Counted from the stretch's first letter, positions 30,089 to 43,259 are shown. The stretch is 64,000 bases of DNA from Isoetes taiwanensis (GCA_021234155.1 JAJEKV010000005.1:15187468-15251467), one strand, 5' to 3'. The notes: generated from the sequence alone by a model not told the origin. Program-made: numbers and translations.

Positions 30089-31389
30089 CTGGCAGGAAGT
30101 ATGGGAGCCAGAGAGAAAAAGGAAGGCGCATGGGAAAGGAAAAATGGTGGAAAAAAAGGAGCCAGAAGAAGCTGATCACGAATAGAGGAGGCAAAGGTGG
30201 TTTAAGCAACAGACTACCATCATACCCTATATGGCCCAAGTTAAAGAAATCAACAAAATTGTATACGACGGACGGAAAACCCTATAAACTTACACGATAT
30301 AGAATATGAGAAGAAGAGGGAGCAGTACAAGATCTATCTACACAAATGGAAGCTATACAACCTATGATACTGTCAATAAAATGTTCTAAGATATGTTAGA
30401 GGTGGAAGACCAAAAACCAATCTGAGATCCCCACCTCCTCGACTGGATTTGCCAAAGAGAACTCATCACAGTCCCAACTCCAAGCATGCACGAGTTTTCC
30501 CATAGATTAGCCACTTCTAGCAGTGCATGAACTTGTTAATCCGGTAAGCGCCCGTCGAAAGGTTATTTTGGGAGATTATGCAAGACTTTAATACTGGTTT
30601 GAGGGTCACACCAGAAATGCTAAGATGCTATCAAGAAGTCTTTAAGGCTGATTGACGCAACTTTTTGAGAAATCAAATTTGTGGGCAATCCATACCAAAA
30701 GAGTTACCGCAATGCCACTTGCATCTGGCAAAGAGGATCCGAAAAGATAAGTCCTTGGGGCCCAATTAAGTTAGGGTTTTGATTATAAAATGATATATAT
30801 TTATTTTTTGAGTAATATAACATGTTTGTTTTTGCAAGTAGTGTGTAGAAAATTTTAATTAAAACCCATAATCAATCCAAATTGGTGTGAAGTCACTCAT
30901 ACTGCAAAAATGGCCCCTTCGACACTTTTGAAGGGCCCTTTTTTTGCATTTCGACTCAATCTCAGTAGGTATAAATTTAGCATAAACTAGCGAGCTCGGT
31001 CACTTGGTCACCTCCAACCGATATCTCCGTGTAGTTTTGCAGTTTTCCCCATAAAAAATTAATACGTTTTGAGCCAAAATGGTGAAGTCACTCACACAAC
31101 AAAAATAGCCCCTTCGACGGCTTCAAATAGCCCTTTTTCATGCTCTGCGTGACTTCCATAATTTTCACTTAATTTAAATAAATTTAATGAAATAAACTGC
31201 CAAATCGACTTTCTTGATCATTTTCTAGCTAATTTTCTATGTCAAATTACCCCTTTAGGTATCCTAGATTACCCAAAATCCCATTTCTCAAAATTTTAGA
31301 GTTTTGGCACAGTGCCATGATCAATGTTTAAAAAACTTATAAGTTGGATCAGTTCTCAAGAAAGGACAGATCGGGCATGGAAGTTGGCT
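30089..31389. other. Non-coding; contains a ~195-bp spaced duplication
   Basis: No further CABIN1-like exon is seen. GAAGTCACTCATACTGCAAA with CCCCTTCGACACTTTTGAA (30891-30935) recurs as GAAGTCACTCACACAACAAA with CCCCTTCGACGGCTTCAAA (31084-31130), 195 bp apart. TTAATTAAAACCC and a TAAAAAATTAATACG block lie between. The duplication may be the leader of the adjacent gypsy relic. A (T)n run lies near 30938. Confidence 0.5.
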
Positions 31390-33290
31390 TGATGAAATGG
31401 AAGAGTTTGGGAACTCATACAATATTAAGGACAATGACATCGGCTTGAACTCGTACAGTATGAAAGACAAGGACTCCGCTCCAGCCCGGATAGCAGTCCA
31501 GATAGTGGATCAGACAACAACTCAAATAATAGGTCTGATAGCTTACATGGCAGACATCAAAACTGTAAGACCACATATTATCAGAAACAGATAGACAGTG
31601 TCATGAGCAATGTTTGGAAAACCTGTATGTTGGGTCAGTTTCTCAGGAAATGATAGATCAAACATGGAAGCAGAAGCATATGTTTGGATGAAGCTCGTAT
31701 GATATGAAGGACAAGGACATCGGCAAAGTGGCAATTGCTAACCTCATTGGACCGACTCGCATATGGTGGAAATGTTATGCAAAGTCCAATAAGCTCAAGA
31801 GAAATAAATGCAGATTTAAGACTTTTAGTAAGGCTTTTTGCAAACATTATGTTCAAACACAGGCAGATACAACAATTTTACCGCCTAGATCAGGGGAACT
31901 TGTCAAGGCCAAATATACGGAAGAGTTTATGAGATTGCAACTTAATGTGCCAAGGATTACGGAAAAACAGGTAGTGGATGGGTACATTGAGGGGTTGAAC
32001 AACAACATCAAGAGGTTGGTCCATGCCATTAATCCTAAGACTATAGGGGAGGCAGAAGACAAGGTGTTGTGCTTACTAGAGGCACCCCCCGACGTCAGTA
32101 TGGAAGTAGTCTTTTTACAACAAAGGTAGTGTTTCGTGGTCAAAGGTAAGAAAATTGCTTCCATAATGCAGTGCATGTCAGTAAAGCAGTTACTTAAGTG
32201 TATTATGAAGGACGAGTTTGAGTAGATTTTTGAATTGGAGCTCATCGACCCTGATAGCACTGTTAAGAACAAGGATGCTACTTCAAAACAATTGCCTAGA
32301 CCAATTGCTAAGTTAATCAAGGAGTTCTATGATATAATTTCGGATGAAATCTGAGAGTATAGAGGTGTGTAGTGTAAAAATCACCGGACTCAAAGCCGAC
32401 TAGTCAGACTCCTTAAGAATGACCACTCCTGAGATAGCAGAGCTCAAGAAGCAGTTGTAGGAGTTGCTTGGGTTTGGATATTCGGCCTAGTGTGTCACCC
32501 TTTGGGGCACCCATCCTCTTTGTAAAAAATAAAGATGGGAGTTTGAGGATATGCATAGACTATCAACAACTCAACAAGTAGACAATTAAGAACAAGTATG
32601 CCTTGCCAAGGGCATATGACTTGATGGACTAGCTCCAATGAGTTAAAATCTTCTCCAAGATAGATCTAAGATCTGGATATCATCAGATAAGGATAAAAGA
32701 GGAAGACATTTATAAGACTGCCTTTAGAACGTGGTATGGGCACTGTGAATTCATGTGATGCCCTTTGGTTTATAAAATGCTCTCGCAAACTTCATGAGGC
32801 CAATAAACGATGTCCTTAGAGTTCTTGGATGACACTTGAGAATGGTGTTTGAAAAATTAAGACACCACCGCCTTTTTGGCAAGCTTTCAAAATGCCACTT
32901 CACAACGTCTACGGTGGGGTATTTAGGTCATGTGATGAATCTTCACTGACCCATCCAAGATCGAGGCTATAATCAATTGGTCAGCACCCAAAAATGTCTC
33001 ATAAGTAGAGAGTTTCTTAGGTTTTGAGGGTATTATAGAAAATTTGTGAAGGACTTTGCTAAGTGGACAACTTGTCTTTCAGATCTCACTAAGCATCAGA
33101 AAGTCAAAGATTCACATTAAATCTAGAATGTTCAAGCTTCTTTTGACAAGCTCAAGAAGCCTTGACTACAACACCATTGTTGGCCTACCCGACCCAAGTA
33201 AGGACAAATTGGTAGAAACATATGCAAGCAAGATTGCAACGGGTGGAGTCCTAATGCAAGAGAGAAGAGTTGTGGCTTACGATTCAAAGA
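31390..33290 (+). mobile_element. Second gypsy relic (gag, RT, RNase H remnants)
   Basis: Gag is open at 31704-32129 (TRIWWKCYAKSNKL; EEFMRLQLNVPRITEKQV; DGYIEGLNNNIKRLVHAINP). It is followed by the same MQCMSVKQLLK segment that precedes RT in the chromovirus (MQSMSIRQLDK there). RT is riddled with stops, but SPFGAPILF-, [14 protein letters not shown]- and GHCEF-type blocks persist (32480-32760). The catalytic YxDD region is largely deleted. RNase H start ASKIATGGVLMQERRVVAYD is at 33226-33285. The protease is missing and no LTRs are seen. Related to the chromovirus at 16-28 kb but much older. Confidence 0.8.
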
Positions 33291-33552
33291 AGAACTGGCG
33301 CCGTGGTGAAAGCATGTTTCAGAGTAACGAAAGCAGATTTTGCTTCTACAGTCCATTCAAATGGCACGTCCTTAACCGTGAGGCGTGTCAAAGAAGGGCA
33401 ATCTCCAAATAATCCCGAATGAAACGCCGATAGAAATTGGCAAACCCGAGAAAACACTGAACATCTCGAACGGATGAAGGTATTTGCCACTCCAGAACAA
33501 TGCTGATCTTTTCGGGATCCATAGAGAGTTAGTGCCATAACTAGATCTGTTC
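33284..33552 (-). pseudogene. Gypsy RT/RNase H connection fragment, opposite strand
   Basis: The minus strand reads, across a frame change, VFLGFANFYRRFIRDY-like residues and then LTVKDVPFEWTVEAKSAF and VTLKHAFTTAPVLL. This is the segment linking reverse transcriptase to RNase H in gypsy elements. The KDVPFEWT and AFTTAPVL wording differs from the KHEKVRDWMEHW of the local chromovirus, so it comes from another lineage. It abuts the plus-strand RNase H fragment head to head. Confidence 0.7.
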
Positions 33553-34526
33553 TATCTTGAGACCCAACTGTCAGTATCCTCTCACGAGTCTGAGCCTGGG
33601 TAGGAGCTCTATTGATGTGCTATTATACTGATGTACCAAATGTGATGGATAGATGGTCTTTGCTACCCTTCATGCTAGTTGATTGTTGTTATTATCGCTA
33701 GTGCTAACATAGATGTGTTGCTTCCACTGTTTGGGCCTATAGGGGATGGGCGAGCAAGACACCTCCGTGCCCTCTTCTCGTGTCTTGGCCAGCCCAGGAG
33801 CGGGATAGAAAAAGGGCGCATATGATAGATGCTGTTGGATGGGGGATTTTCCATGGGGATATATGATGGTGCACCATATGTTACACATGGAGCGTCACAT
33901 CTGCAGTATAGGATGCCCATGGGCCAATGACACCTCCATGTCTTTTGCTCGGGCACTTGGTCCCGAGTCAGACATACGGCTTTTTTGGTGATAGTAGTTC
34001 TTAATAGATCCAAGTAAGTAGGTTAAGATAAACTATAAAGACAACAATCACAAATGCTAGACTTTCACACAGAAAGGAAATGAGTGGCATAAAAAGGATT
34101 TGAGTAAATGCAAAATAGCAAAAAACATTCAAGGAAAATCGAATGTTGTGAAAATGTCAATGCAGAATGTGCCACTTGAACAAACAAAAGGCTAAGGAGT
34201 GAGGAGTGGTCACTGAAGTGTAGAATGATCACTCAAAATTGAAGCAACTCTTGGAATTCAACATCGTGATGATGATGGTCACCATGTTGAATTTCAAGAA
34301 TGTTTATAATTTCGGGGGCTGTTCGATGCATTCAAGGGGTGAGCCTAGACCACATTGTGTTTTGGATGACGTGTTATATGGATAGACTAGAAATTAAGGA
34401 ATTGCTTAACAATATAGGCAAACCTACTAAAAGAAGAAAAAGAAAAGAAAATAAAAAAGGAAATGATTGTCTTTTTTATGCACCAATTGCTAAACATGAG
34501 ATGCTTATATTCATTGTATCAAATGA
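33553..34526. other. Non-coding
   Basis: No gene. Two loosely similar GC-richer blocks (about 33735-33795 and 33905-33970) each hold GACACCTCC, GTG/CATGTC and a TTG-rich stretch. They may be an old duplication. The rest is AT-rich. Confidence 0.35.
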
Positions 34527-35060
34527 TTCTAAACTTATATACATTAATATATGATGCTGATTATGCCAGCATCTGCATCCATATGTGGCTAGTAGTGTAG
34601 TTTGTAGACTAGTTTCTTCCCTAAGAAGATCTAGCTCATTTGGTACACGAGGGCTATTGAGTAGCATATTTAATGTGAAAGGGTGTCTCATCCTTTACCA
34701 GATTGCTCTATTCTATTCTATTCTATTCTAAGCATAATGGGTCAGTTATCTATCTAAAACCAAATTCATGATTTGATAAGATTCACTTTGTTACATTTGC
34801 TTTGGGCTTTTTGAGAACAATGAGCTTAATGGGGTTTATCAAGCACAAGTCGTGTGAGTGCCTGCTAAAGGTGGAAGATTTATAGTATTTGTAATATATT
34901 CGTTGCACAAAAGTATAGTAATGACTTCTAAGAAAAGAAGGCATCAAAGGACCATCGATAACAAAAAACAAGATGGGAAATGGATAATGCACTTAAATAA
35001 ACACCACTTTAAAGGAAAGAAAAAAGAAAAAGAAAAACCATCGCTTGAAATGCTTATATT
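34527..35060 (+). repeat. Dispersed repeat A, copy 2
   Basis: Collinear with 10235-10700 and extended further right. The extension (AAAAGTATAGTAATGACTTC, then AGAAGGCATCAAAGGACCAT, then AACAAAAAACAA and AAACACCACTTT) is shared with copy 3 at 35395-35500. A (CTATT)n expansion (34708-34730) replaces the GTCTTCTAGATGTTGCTT of copy 1. No protein is recognised. Confidence 0.75.
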
Positions 35061-35067
35061 CATAGCT

Positions 35068-35125
35068 GAATAGAATAGAATAGATATTTTAACGTCCACG
35101 AAGACCAAGAGGTCATGGGCATCTT
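35068..35125 (-). mobile_element. Very short LINE/SINE 3' stub
   Basis: On the minus strand it reads GACCTCTTGGTC, then TTCGTGGACGTTAAAATATC, then TATTC repeats ending at 35068. This matches the 3' end at 6646-6702 (AGGCCAATTGGTCT, ACGTGGACGATAAAAAATC, TATTC repeats). It lies exactly between repeat A copies 2 and 3 and is an extreme 5' truncation of about 58 bp. Confidence 0.6.
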
Positions 35126-35505
35126 TCTTCGCTAAAAAGATCTTAGCATTGTTGAGTAGCAAATTGAATGTGAAAGGGTTTCTCATCCTTTACCAGATTG
35201 TCTTCGAGATGTTGCTTCTAAGCATAATGGGTCAGGTACCTATCTAAAACTAGATTCTAGATTTGGTAGGATTATCACTCGGTTACATTTGCTTTGAACT
35301 CCTTAAGAAGAATGAACTTAATGGGGTTTATCAAGCACGACTTGTGTGAGTGCCTTTTAAAGGTGGAAGATTATAGTATTTATGATGTTGTTGCTGCCAA
35401 AAGCATAGTGATGGCTTCCAATAAAAGAAGGCATCAAAGGACCATGGATAACAAAAAACAATTTGGGAAATGGATAATGCCTTTAAAATAAACACCACTT
35501 TCTAA
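35126..35505 (+). repeat. Dispersed repeat A, copy 3
   Basis: It shares GGGTTTCTCATCCTTTACC, TAAGCATAATGGGTCAGGTA, GGTTACATTTGCTTTGAACT, GGGGTTTATCAAGCACGA and the right-end extension of copy 2. The left quarter present in copies 1 and 2 is missing, so the copy starts near the LINE stub. Confidence 0.75.
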
Positions 35506-36028
35506 GCTATAAGATGGGGGTATTGGGACCACCAGTTGCGTGACACCCCCATAGGATATCATGCAAGCCATTAAAGGTTGCAATGACTATAATGCACAAA
35601 ATTAAAGAAGAACATTTTTCTTTTTGGGAAAAGATCAAACTTGTTGAAACGAGCTCTGCATCTCAACTTCTGAATTGGCTCAAGATTTCATTGTTGCTAT
35701 TTGAATGAGTTGGCTAATAGGAAGCTCTATGAGTTGACAAATTAGATATTGGAGAAACAAACCACTGTTAGTGTTATATGTAAACAAACTCCTCTGTGCA
35801 TGCTCGCTATCTTAATGAAGCAACTTACTGATTCAAATGAATTGTTTGATTACAGGTTGTGAAAACACAGTAGTACAAAAATGTCATCTTTCCAAGAACG
35901 TGGCCATATTTCTTCTCAAGCTCTGTGTTCTTGTAAACACCTCTTTTGCCCATTAGCTCAACAGTCAGGCAATAACCTTTGTCAACAGCATTCGCCAGCA
36001 GCCAGATGGGCGCCTATCCAAGATAGCT
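35506..36028. other. Non-coding or LINE upstream remnant
   Basis: No gene. A frame at 35881-36081 (with an Ala/Cys/Ser-rich peptide) overlaps the LINE start and is probably not translated. No other signal. Confidence 0.35.
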
Positions 36029-36633
36029 ATGTCGCAACCTACTTCCTCAGGATGGTATCAAAATTTGCTAAAATGGGCTGAACGTTGGGGAATAAGTCTG
36101 CAAGATTGGCCGGATACTGAGCTTGGGGCCCGAGATCTATTACAGACGCGTGTTGTGGAAAAATTATGGGCAACCAAAGGATCACGCATGATCACATACA
36201 TTTCGGAAGTAAACCCGTTGTTGGTCTATTCGGAACAAACGTACCTGAAAGCACAAATTCCGAGATTCTTGAAGCAGTCCATAGCAAAATACCGGACAAG
36301 CTCCCATAGGTTGCATGTGGAAACGGGCAGATGGTACAATGTTCCAAAAGAAGAGAGGTACTGCTTGGTGTGTGAACAGAAGTTGATCGAAGATGAAGCC
36401 CATGTGTTTTTACACTGTTCAGCTTATGAAGAGATTAGAAACAGGTTTTGTATACAGGCTAATGATTTTCTGACATTACTTGATAAGGACCCTTTGCTGC
36501 TTGGTCACTATTTTAAAGCTGTAGAAGCACACCGTTCACTAGTACTGAAACTATGAATATTGTGTATTTGCCGCTCCATGGCCTTTCAAGGTCCAAAGTG
36601 GGCGTGATAATAATATTACATTACATTACATTT
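36029..36633 (+). mobile_element. LINE 3' end with C-terminal zinc finger and ATTAC tail
   Basis: The open frame 36029-36556 encodes the C-terminal part of a LINE ORF2. It contains LKQSIAKYRTSSHRLHVETGRW and then RYCLVCEQKLIEDEAHVFLHC, a CxxC...HxxxxC finger. The same R-x-S-S-H-x-L-x-x-E-x-G-R-W block occurs in the minus-strand LINEs at 48-53 kb. After the stop come the near-palindrome GCCTTTCAAGGTCC (36581-36594), GTGGGCGTGATAATAAT and the tail (ATTAC)3. The insert is 5' truncated before the reverse transcriptase. It has no (GA)n neighbour, unlike the array copies. Confidence 0.8.
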
Positions 36634-37054
36634 AAATGCAATATTAGCTTAAGATTATAATGAAAATGCATACAACATATTTACTCTACACCATCTTTTA
36701 GCTATTTAGATCCCTTAAGGAAAACGCATACAACGGTTATCTTATTTCACCCTCCAAAAAATCAAGAAAAATGTGTGCACGATTAGGCAACAATTCTCAA
36801 GGCATCCAAGTTCCAACTCCAAGAGACTTAACAAAAAAAAAGGCTGCAGAATTATCACTTAACAAAAAAAAGGCCAGTGTCTTTTTAGAACATACGAAAA
36901 GTATGAAGGGATGGACACGTATAGAAAAGTGTTGACTAGGCCTACTAACTTTTTGATATTTTTTTAGTTATTTGCAATGCCAACTGTCGCAACCTAGGGC
37001 AATGTATTCATACTCGTAGAAATACAGCGTATGAGAACGGGCACAATTTAATGC
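36634..37054. other. Upstream region of the lipase-like gene
   Basis: About 420 bp between the LINE tail and the start codon of the DUF676 gene. It includes two AACAAAAAAAAGGC-type repeats near 36828 and 36862. No certain TATA box is identified. It should contain the promoter and 5' leader. Confidence 0.35.
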
Positions 37055-39593
37055 ATGAACCACACGGTCCAATATATGACCATGGCAGCCAAAGAAGACG
37101 CCGGAGCTCAAGAACAGGACCCAATGAACAACAGTAGAAGCAGATGGGTCATTTCTGGAGCATCCAACACTAAATTCGATGGAAACATTGGTTGCTGGAA
37201 CCGCATGCGTAATCGATCTCGCAAAAAGCCTGGATCAGATTCCCTGGAGGCAAATCCAAGCTCATCGGCCTTCGAATTAGAGCCAATTAGGGCTCCAGAG
37301 TCCGTTGAAACTGTGCAGCTTCCTTTACCTGATCATTTGGTCGTCCTCGTTAATGGCATTGTTGGAAGGTGCAACGGTCCACTTGTTCTTTTTTTTTTTT
37401 GTTTTCTTTTGCTCTTTATCCATTGCAGCTTGCTGTCGTATTTCTTTCTTGCTAGAAGGAGTGTTAATTTTGTAGCATTGGGGTCTTTGATTTCTGATCT
37501 ATCATATCTTAATTGAACCATGGAAATCGCAGGAAAGGGCCTCCCATTTTGCTGAAACTTCTGATAAGTAAGTGAATTGGACACTGCTTTTGTTTTGTGG
37601 TACTTTTTGGCCATGCTGATATTTCTTTTTCCAGTGTAATATGCAGTGAAAAGGACTGGTGTTATGCAGCAAAAATGTTCAAAGAAAGATTGGGAGATAA
37701 ATTGGTTATTCATTGTCCGTAACACTCTTCCTTTACAGTCACAATATTTGGTCCATGAGTGCATTTTTTAAATATACCCAAGGATAAGTATGATTTTGTC
37801 CTGGCAAACACGGTTATAACAATGGAATTGTACGAAATAGTATCCTATGTAACGATAACTCTCACAGCCTTCGAGGTGCAATTCATGCTCCAATTTTTTC
37901 ACTTCAAGATTGGGATTGAAGTACTTGGAATGATCTACCAATCTTGATAACAATATCTGCCTGCTCTTCATAACATTCTCTTCATTTAGGAAAGATGGTT
38001 TATATTGCAGATATTGTTTGGTAGCATGAGTATGATTTGCTTCTTGATTTCGTGCAGGCAGCATATGCAACTCTGCAACCCTGACATTTCATGGCGTTGA
38101 TGTAATGGGAAAGCGTCTAGCTGATGAGGTGAGCTGTACCATGCCAAAGTCTTGATTAACTTCCTTAGCTCATTCTGTGTATTTTTCTGTAGATACGTGA
38201 AGTGGTAAACAAGACAGATGGATTAAAGAAAATCTCATTTGTGTCGCATTCTTTGGGTGGGTTGATAGCTAGATATGCAATTTCTCAGTTGTATGTGCCC
38301 TCTGAAAAAGATCAAGAATCCAATGGTAAAGCAAAGAAGCAACCTCATGATCAAGCCACTCTACTTGGATTGCAGCCAATGAACTTTATAACTATTGCTA
38401 CACCACACCTCGGCTCAAGAGGGCACAAGCAGGTAGTTTTTGTATGAGCCTTTACATGTCCATAGTATAATCTTATTTCTGTCTCAAATTCACACTTTGT
38501 AATTTATCTTTCTCTTCGCAGCTTCCATTTCTTAAAGGGCTCCGTTGTCTAGAGAACATAGCTGTGTCTATAGCACATTGGTTTGTTGGAAAAACTGGTC
38601 GCCACCTGTTCTTGACAGATAGGGATAACACGCGTCCATTACTAAGGCGCATGGTTTCAGATTGCGAAGAAGGGATGTTCATGTATATATCTATCCGTTA
38701 TTTCAATGATTTGAGGTGGGATTTTATGTTTCTCTCATTTTATTTAACATTGCAGGTCAGCTTTGAAGTCTTTCAAACGACATATTGTCTATGCAAATGT
38801 TCGTTATGATCGTATCTGGTTATTGCTTCCTTTAATTCTAGTTTCTATAGATCTTTTTAGTTTGCTAGAATCTTAACCAAATTTTCAAGATATGGTTGGA
38901 TGGAGTACATCTTCACTTCGAAGGCCATCCGAGCTACCAACAGAGGTATCATCTTTCTTTTGTAAATTTTCCAATTTCCATTTTGGAAGCCCAAAGTCCA
39001 CGAGTGTTACTTATTTTGACACTCTGCTTTTCAGATAAACCACACTCCTCTTGACCCAAGGTATCCACATATCATTGGAGTTGATAATATATTGCCTATT
39101 GGAGAATGTAATAGAGATATCAGGTTACAGTCTCCTATAGCTGAGAAAAATCCAAAACATGCATTAGATCCTATGGAAGGTCAGCAGCTCAGCATTGATG
39201 TATTAGCTCTGAATTTATTATGAGTTTCACTTGTCATTTGAGTGACATACAATTTTCCAGAAGAAATGATATCACGACTGACACAAATACCATGGACAAG
39301 GATTGACGTCAGTTTCAAAGGAAGCAAAAAAGCCTGTGTTGCACACAGCACTATTCAGGTAGGTTCTATCGTCTTTATTTTAACTCATATTGGAAGCCTT
39401 TGGCAAAGGACCATTGACTAGGGTATAACAAATTAAGAGTATCTATAAGGGTTGGAGAAGTAGCCTGTCATATAGCATTTGCATTAGTTGCTGAACAACC
39501 AAATGCTTGTATAATCTACAGGTAAAATCACAGTCAGTGCACTACGAAGGAGCAGACGTTATCTTGCATATGATAGACAATTTTGAAGTCTGA
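37055..39593 (+). CDS. DUF676-type lipase-like serine hydrolase, 10 exons
   Basis: Exons 37055-37368, 37635-37718, 38062-38128, 38193-38432, 38522-38682, 38756-38811, 38890-38945, 39035-39179, 39261-39358 and 39522-39593 all have GT...AG borders and join in phase to 1293 nt (430 residues). LPDHLVVLVNGIVG opens the alpha/beta-hydrolase fold. The nucleophile elbow is FVSHSLGGLIARYA with Ser175. ITIATPHLGSRGHKQ and YANVRYDHMVGW are characteristic of the plant DUF676 (putative serine esterase) family. A late His403 (VAHSTIQ) may be catalytic. The first ~90 residues are polar and low-complexity. The family acts on lipid esters, but this member's substrate is unknown. A downstream ATG at 37079 is an alternative start. 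No frame break or stop is seen: the only evidently intact host gene here. Confidence 0.88.
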
Positions 39594-41344
39594 CGATCAT
39601 CTGCATCAATCCAAACCGACATATGATACCCTACCATCACGTTTTTGCTGAACTACTACTATTCTTTGTGCCATGCACATAAATGTAACATAAATTTTTA
39701 ATAGGATAGAATGGCTCATCAGATCAAAAGGAGTTCCTTTCTGGGGCCAGGCTATTACGAGGCATTCACATGGTAGCTTATTTGCAAATATATATTGAGA
39801 TCCTGTAAGATAGATAGATCAGTTTGGGGAAGGAAGGAGTTCTTCTCTGCAGCTGGGAATTGGTTTTCCTTTAGCAGCATCACCTGCTTGCTGGAAAAAG
39901 GGATGATGCTGGCAACTAGCTAGCAGTTAAATATTTTTGACACCCATTGAGAAGCTTAATCATTCATAACGAGGCCTTCAAAAGGATGGAGAAACAAAAT
40001 TCTACAGTTTTTGTTGTAAATTTGCATTAACCTGCTCATGGTGTTATGAGTATTCTTACAAGTACAATTAGTTGCCATTGCTATAATTGACTTGAATGCA
40101 CAAGCTTATGCATTGTACTATAGTATAAAATATGGGATGAGTATTTCGAAATGTTATTGTACTTGGACTACTTGCATTTTCTTTTGGAAGTGCATTGCTC
40201 ATGTGATCTGTAATTGTTTGCATAATTAGAATTTGGCACAGCAATGTCAATAATAGTTGGCGCAAACTCATTTGATAAAATAAAAGAATGATAAAAATTA
40301 TGCAGATCCAATTTAGAAAATTATGCTTGATGCTTTTCTTACAAGTAATCCAAGAGAGTTCTTCAATGCATAGATATCGACAAAAGCATAGATGATATAG
40401 ACTTTGTTGAAAGTCACAACAGAAGGTAAATATACAACACAATAACAGGGAATTGCAAGGAATTCCAAGGAGATTTAATTTGGATAGATAAACGACCATA
40501 TAGACCATACCTCAAAACAATTGGATGAATTGTTATGCAAAAAAAAAGGTCTAATAGAAAAGATAATTACATTTGATGACTTGCTATATTAGTCAACGCA
40601 CTAGTTGGCTCGTTATATTGGTCAAAACATTCTTATTAGGATATTGAATTATTTTGGTAGAGGTTCAAGTCCTCGTATTTCATATTTCGGAACCTTAGGC
40701 GCAACAATATTATAATTTGAATCATAAGCACCCCCTTTCATAAATAACCTTATCATGCTTGAGTTTTCGAGCTTACTGGATTTCCTCCAAAGTACGGATA
40801 TATACTTGAACTTTAGAGCCGGTTGTAAAAGAAAAGAGTCTTGTAGGAAATTGACCAGAGTCAGTGCAAAGAGCTAGTGTAACCTGCAATAATTTGTACT
40901 TAAATTCAGAACTTGTAGCCTCCGAGCCTAGCAAAACGGTCAACATCCCTTGGTACTAATTTCTCAACCGACTGTTCATCCTCGAATAGTACAAGAAAAA
41001 AGTTTCTCCTATTGTTTTAAGAGATTGAAATTTCGATACCTTAAGACTTTCAAGTGCCTGGTGAGCCAAGCATTCAATATAGAGAAAAGCTTAAAATCTG
41101 CCAAGTTATACTGCTACTCATTAACAGTAGAGTTGTCTCTAGGACCTGTTTAGGTTCATTAACCTGTACGGGTCCCTCAATCCCTTCTCTATACTAGGGA
41201 CTAGTTCTCCATGATACTTGTGAGATTTTAAATATAAGCACTCGAATTGTAAGACTAACTTGAAGTTGTACCACCATATTCAATAGCAAAATAACATTCT
41301 TCACAAGTTTAGCAAAACCACATCTGAAAATACACCCGATTCAA
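39594..41344. other. Downstream region; possible decayed SINE at 40615-40680
   Basis: No gene. The first 100-150 bp should hold the lipase gene's 3' end (AT-rich, no perfect AATAAA seen). Near 40613 GTTGGCTCGTTATATTGG and near 40663 GAGGTTCAAGTCCTC resemble polymerase III A and B boxes about 40 nt apart. No cloverleaf can be drawn, so this is at best a tRNA-derived SINE relic. Confidence 0.35.
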
Positions 41345-41745
41345 TGGTTTCAATGACATAGTATGATCTCATGAACACTCGGCATGGAATACAAATTTCA
41401 AAATAACATTATTTTCTATGAATATAGACTATCAGTGCTACTCATCTTTCAAGTTTTATGTATAAAATTTTGAGGTAGTTATTAAAAATTCAATCCTTGA
41501 GAGACCCCATCAGGTCCCTAAAGAATTTCTAGAAATAGACATCCAGGAACCATTTCATATTCATGATATTCGAAATAGAATAAGAATGTCAAGGTACTAT
41601 TATTTTCAATGAAAATAGATACTAAGCATATTCGCCTTTCTAAATGCATTTGATTTCTTCAAAAGATAGAGTAATTATGAATTTTCAAAAATCTGAAACG
41701 TTGCGGGACCCAACCAGGTCCATAAAGAACTTTTGAACTTCAAAC
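41345..41745. repeat. Two diverged ~200-bp tandem units
   Basis: GAGACCCCATCAGGTCCCTAA with AGAATTTCTAGAA (near 41500) recurs as GGGACCCAACCAGGTCCATAA with AGAACTTTTGAA (near 41703). Upstream parts also correspond (ACATTATTTTCTATGAATATAGACT versus ACTATTATTTTCAATGAAAATAGATACT). A weaker third echo (AGGACCTGTTTAGGTTCATTAA) is near 41137. Confidence 0.5.
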
Positions 41746-43235
<1,490 letters not shown>

Positions 43236-43259
43236 AATGAAATGAAATTTTATTTTCGC

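Noticed and set aside
34708-34730. LINE tail at the (CTATT)n run within repeat A copy 2
   Set aside because: The hairpin and GTGGACG module seen at the other tails is absent, so it is a simple microsatellite expansion.
40613-40680. Functional tRNA gene
   Set aside because: A- and B-box-like words exist but no acceptor stem, anticodon arm or 3' end can be paired. The same holds for 8490-8535.
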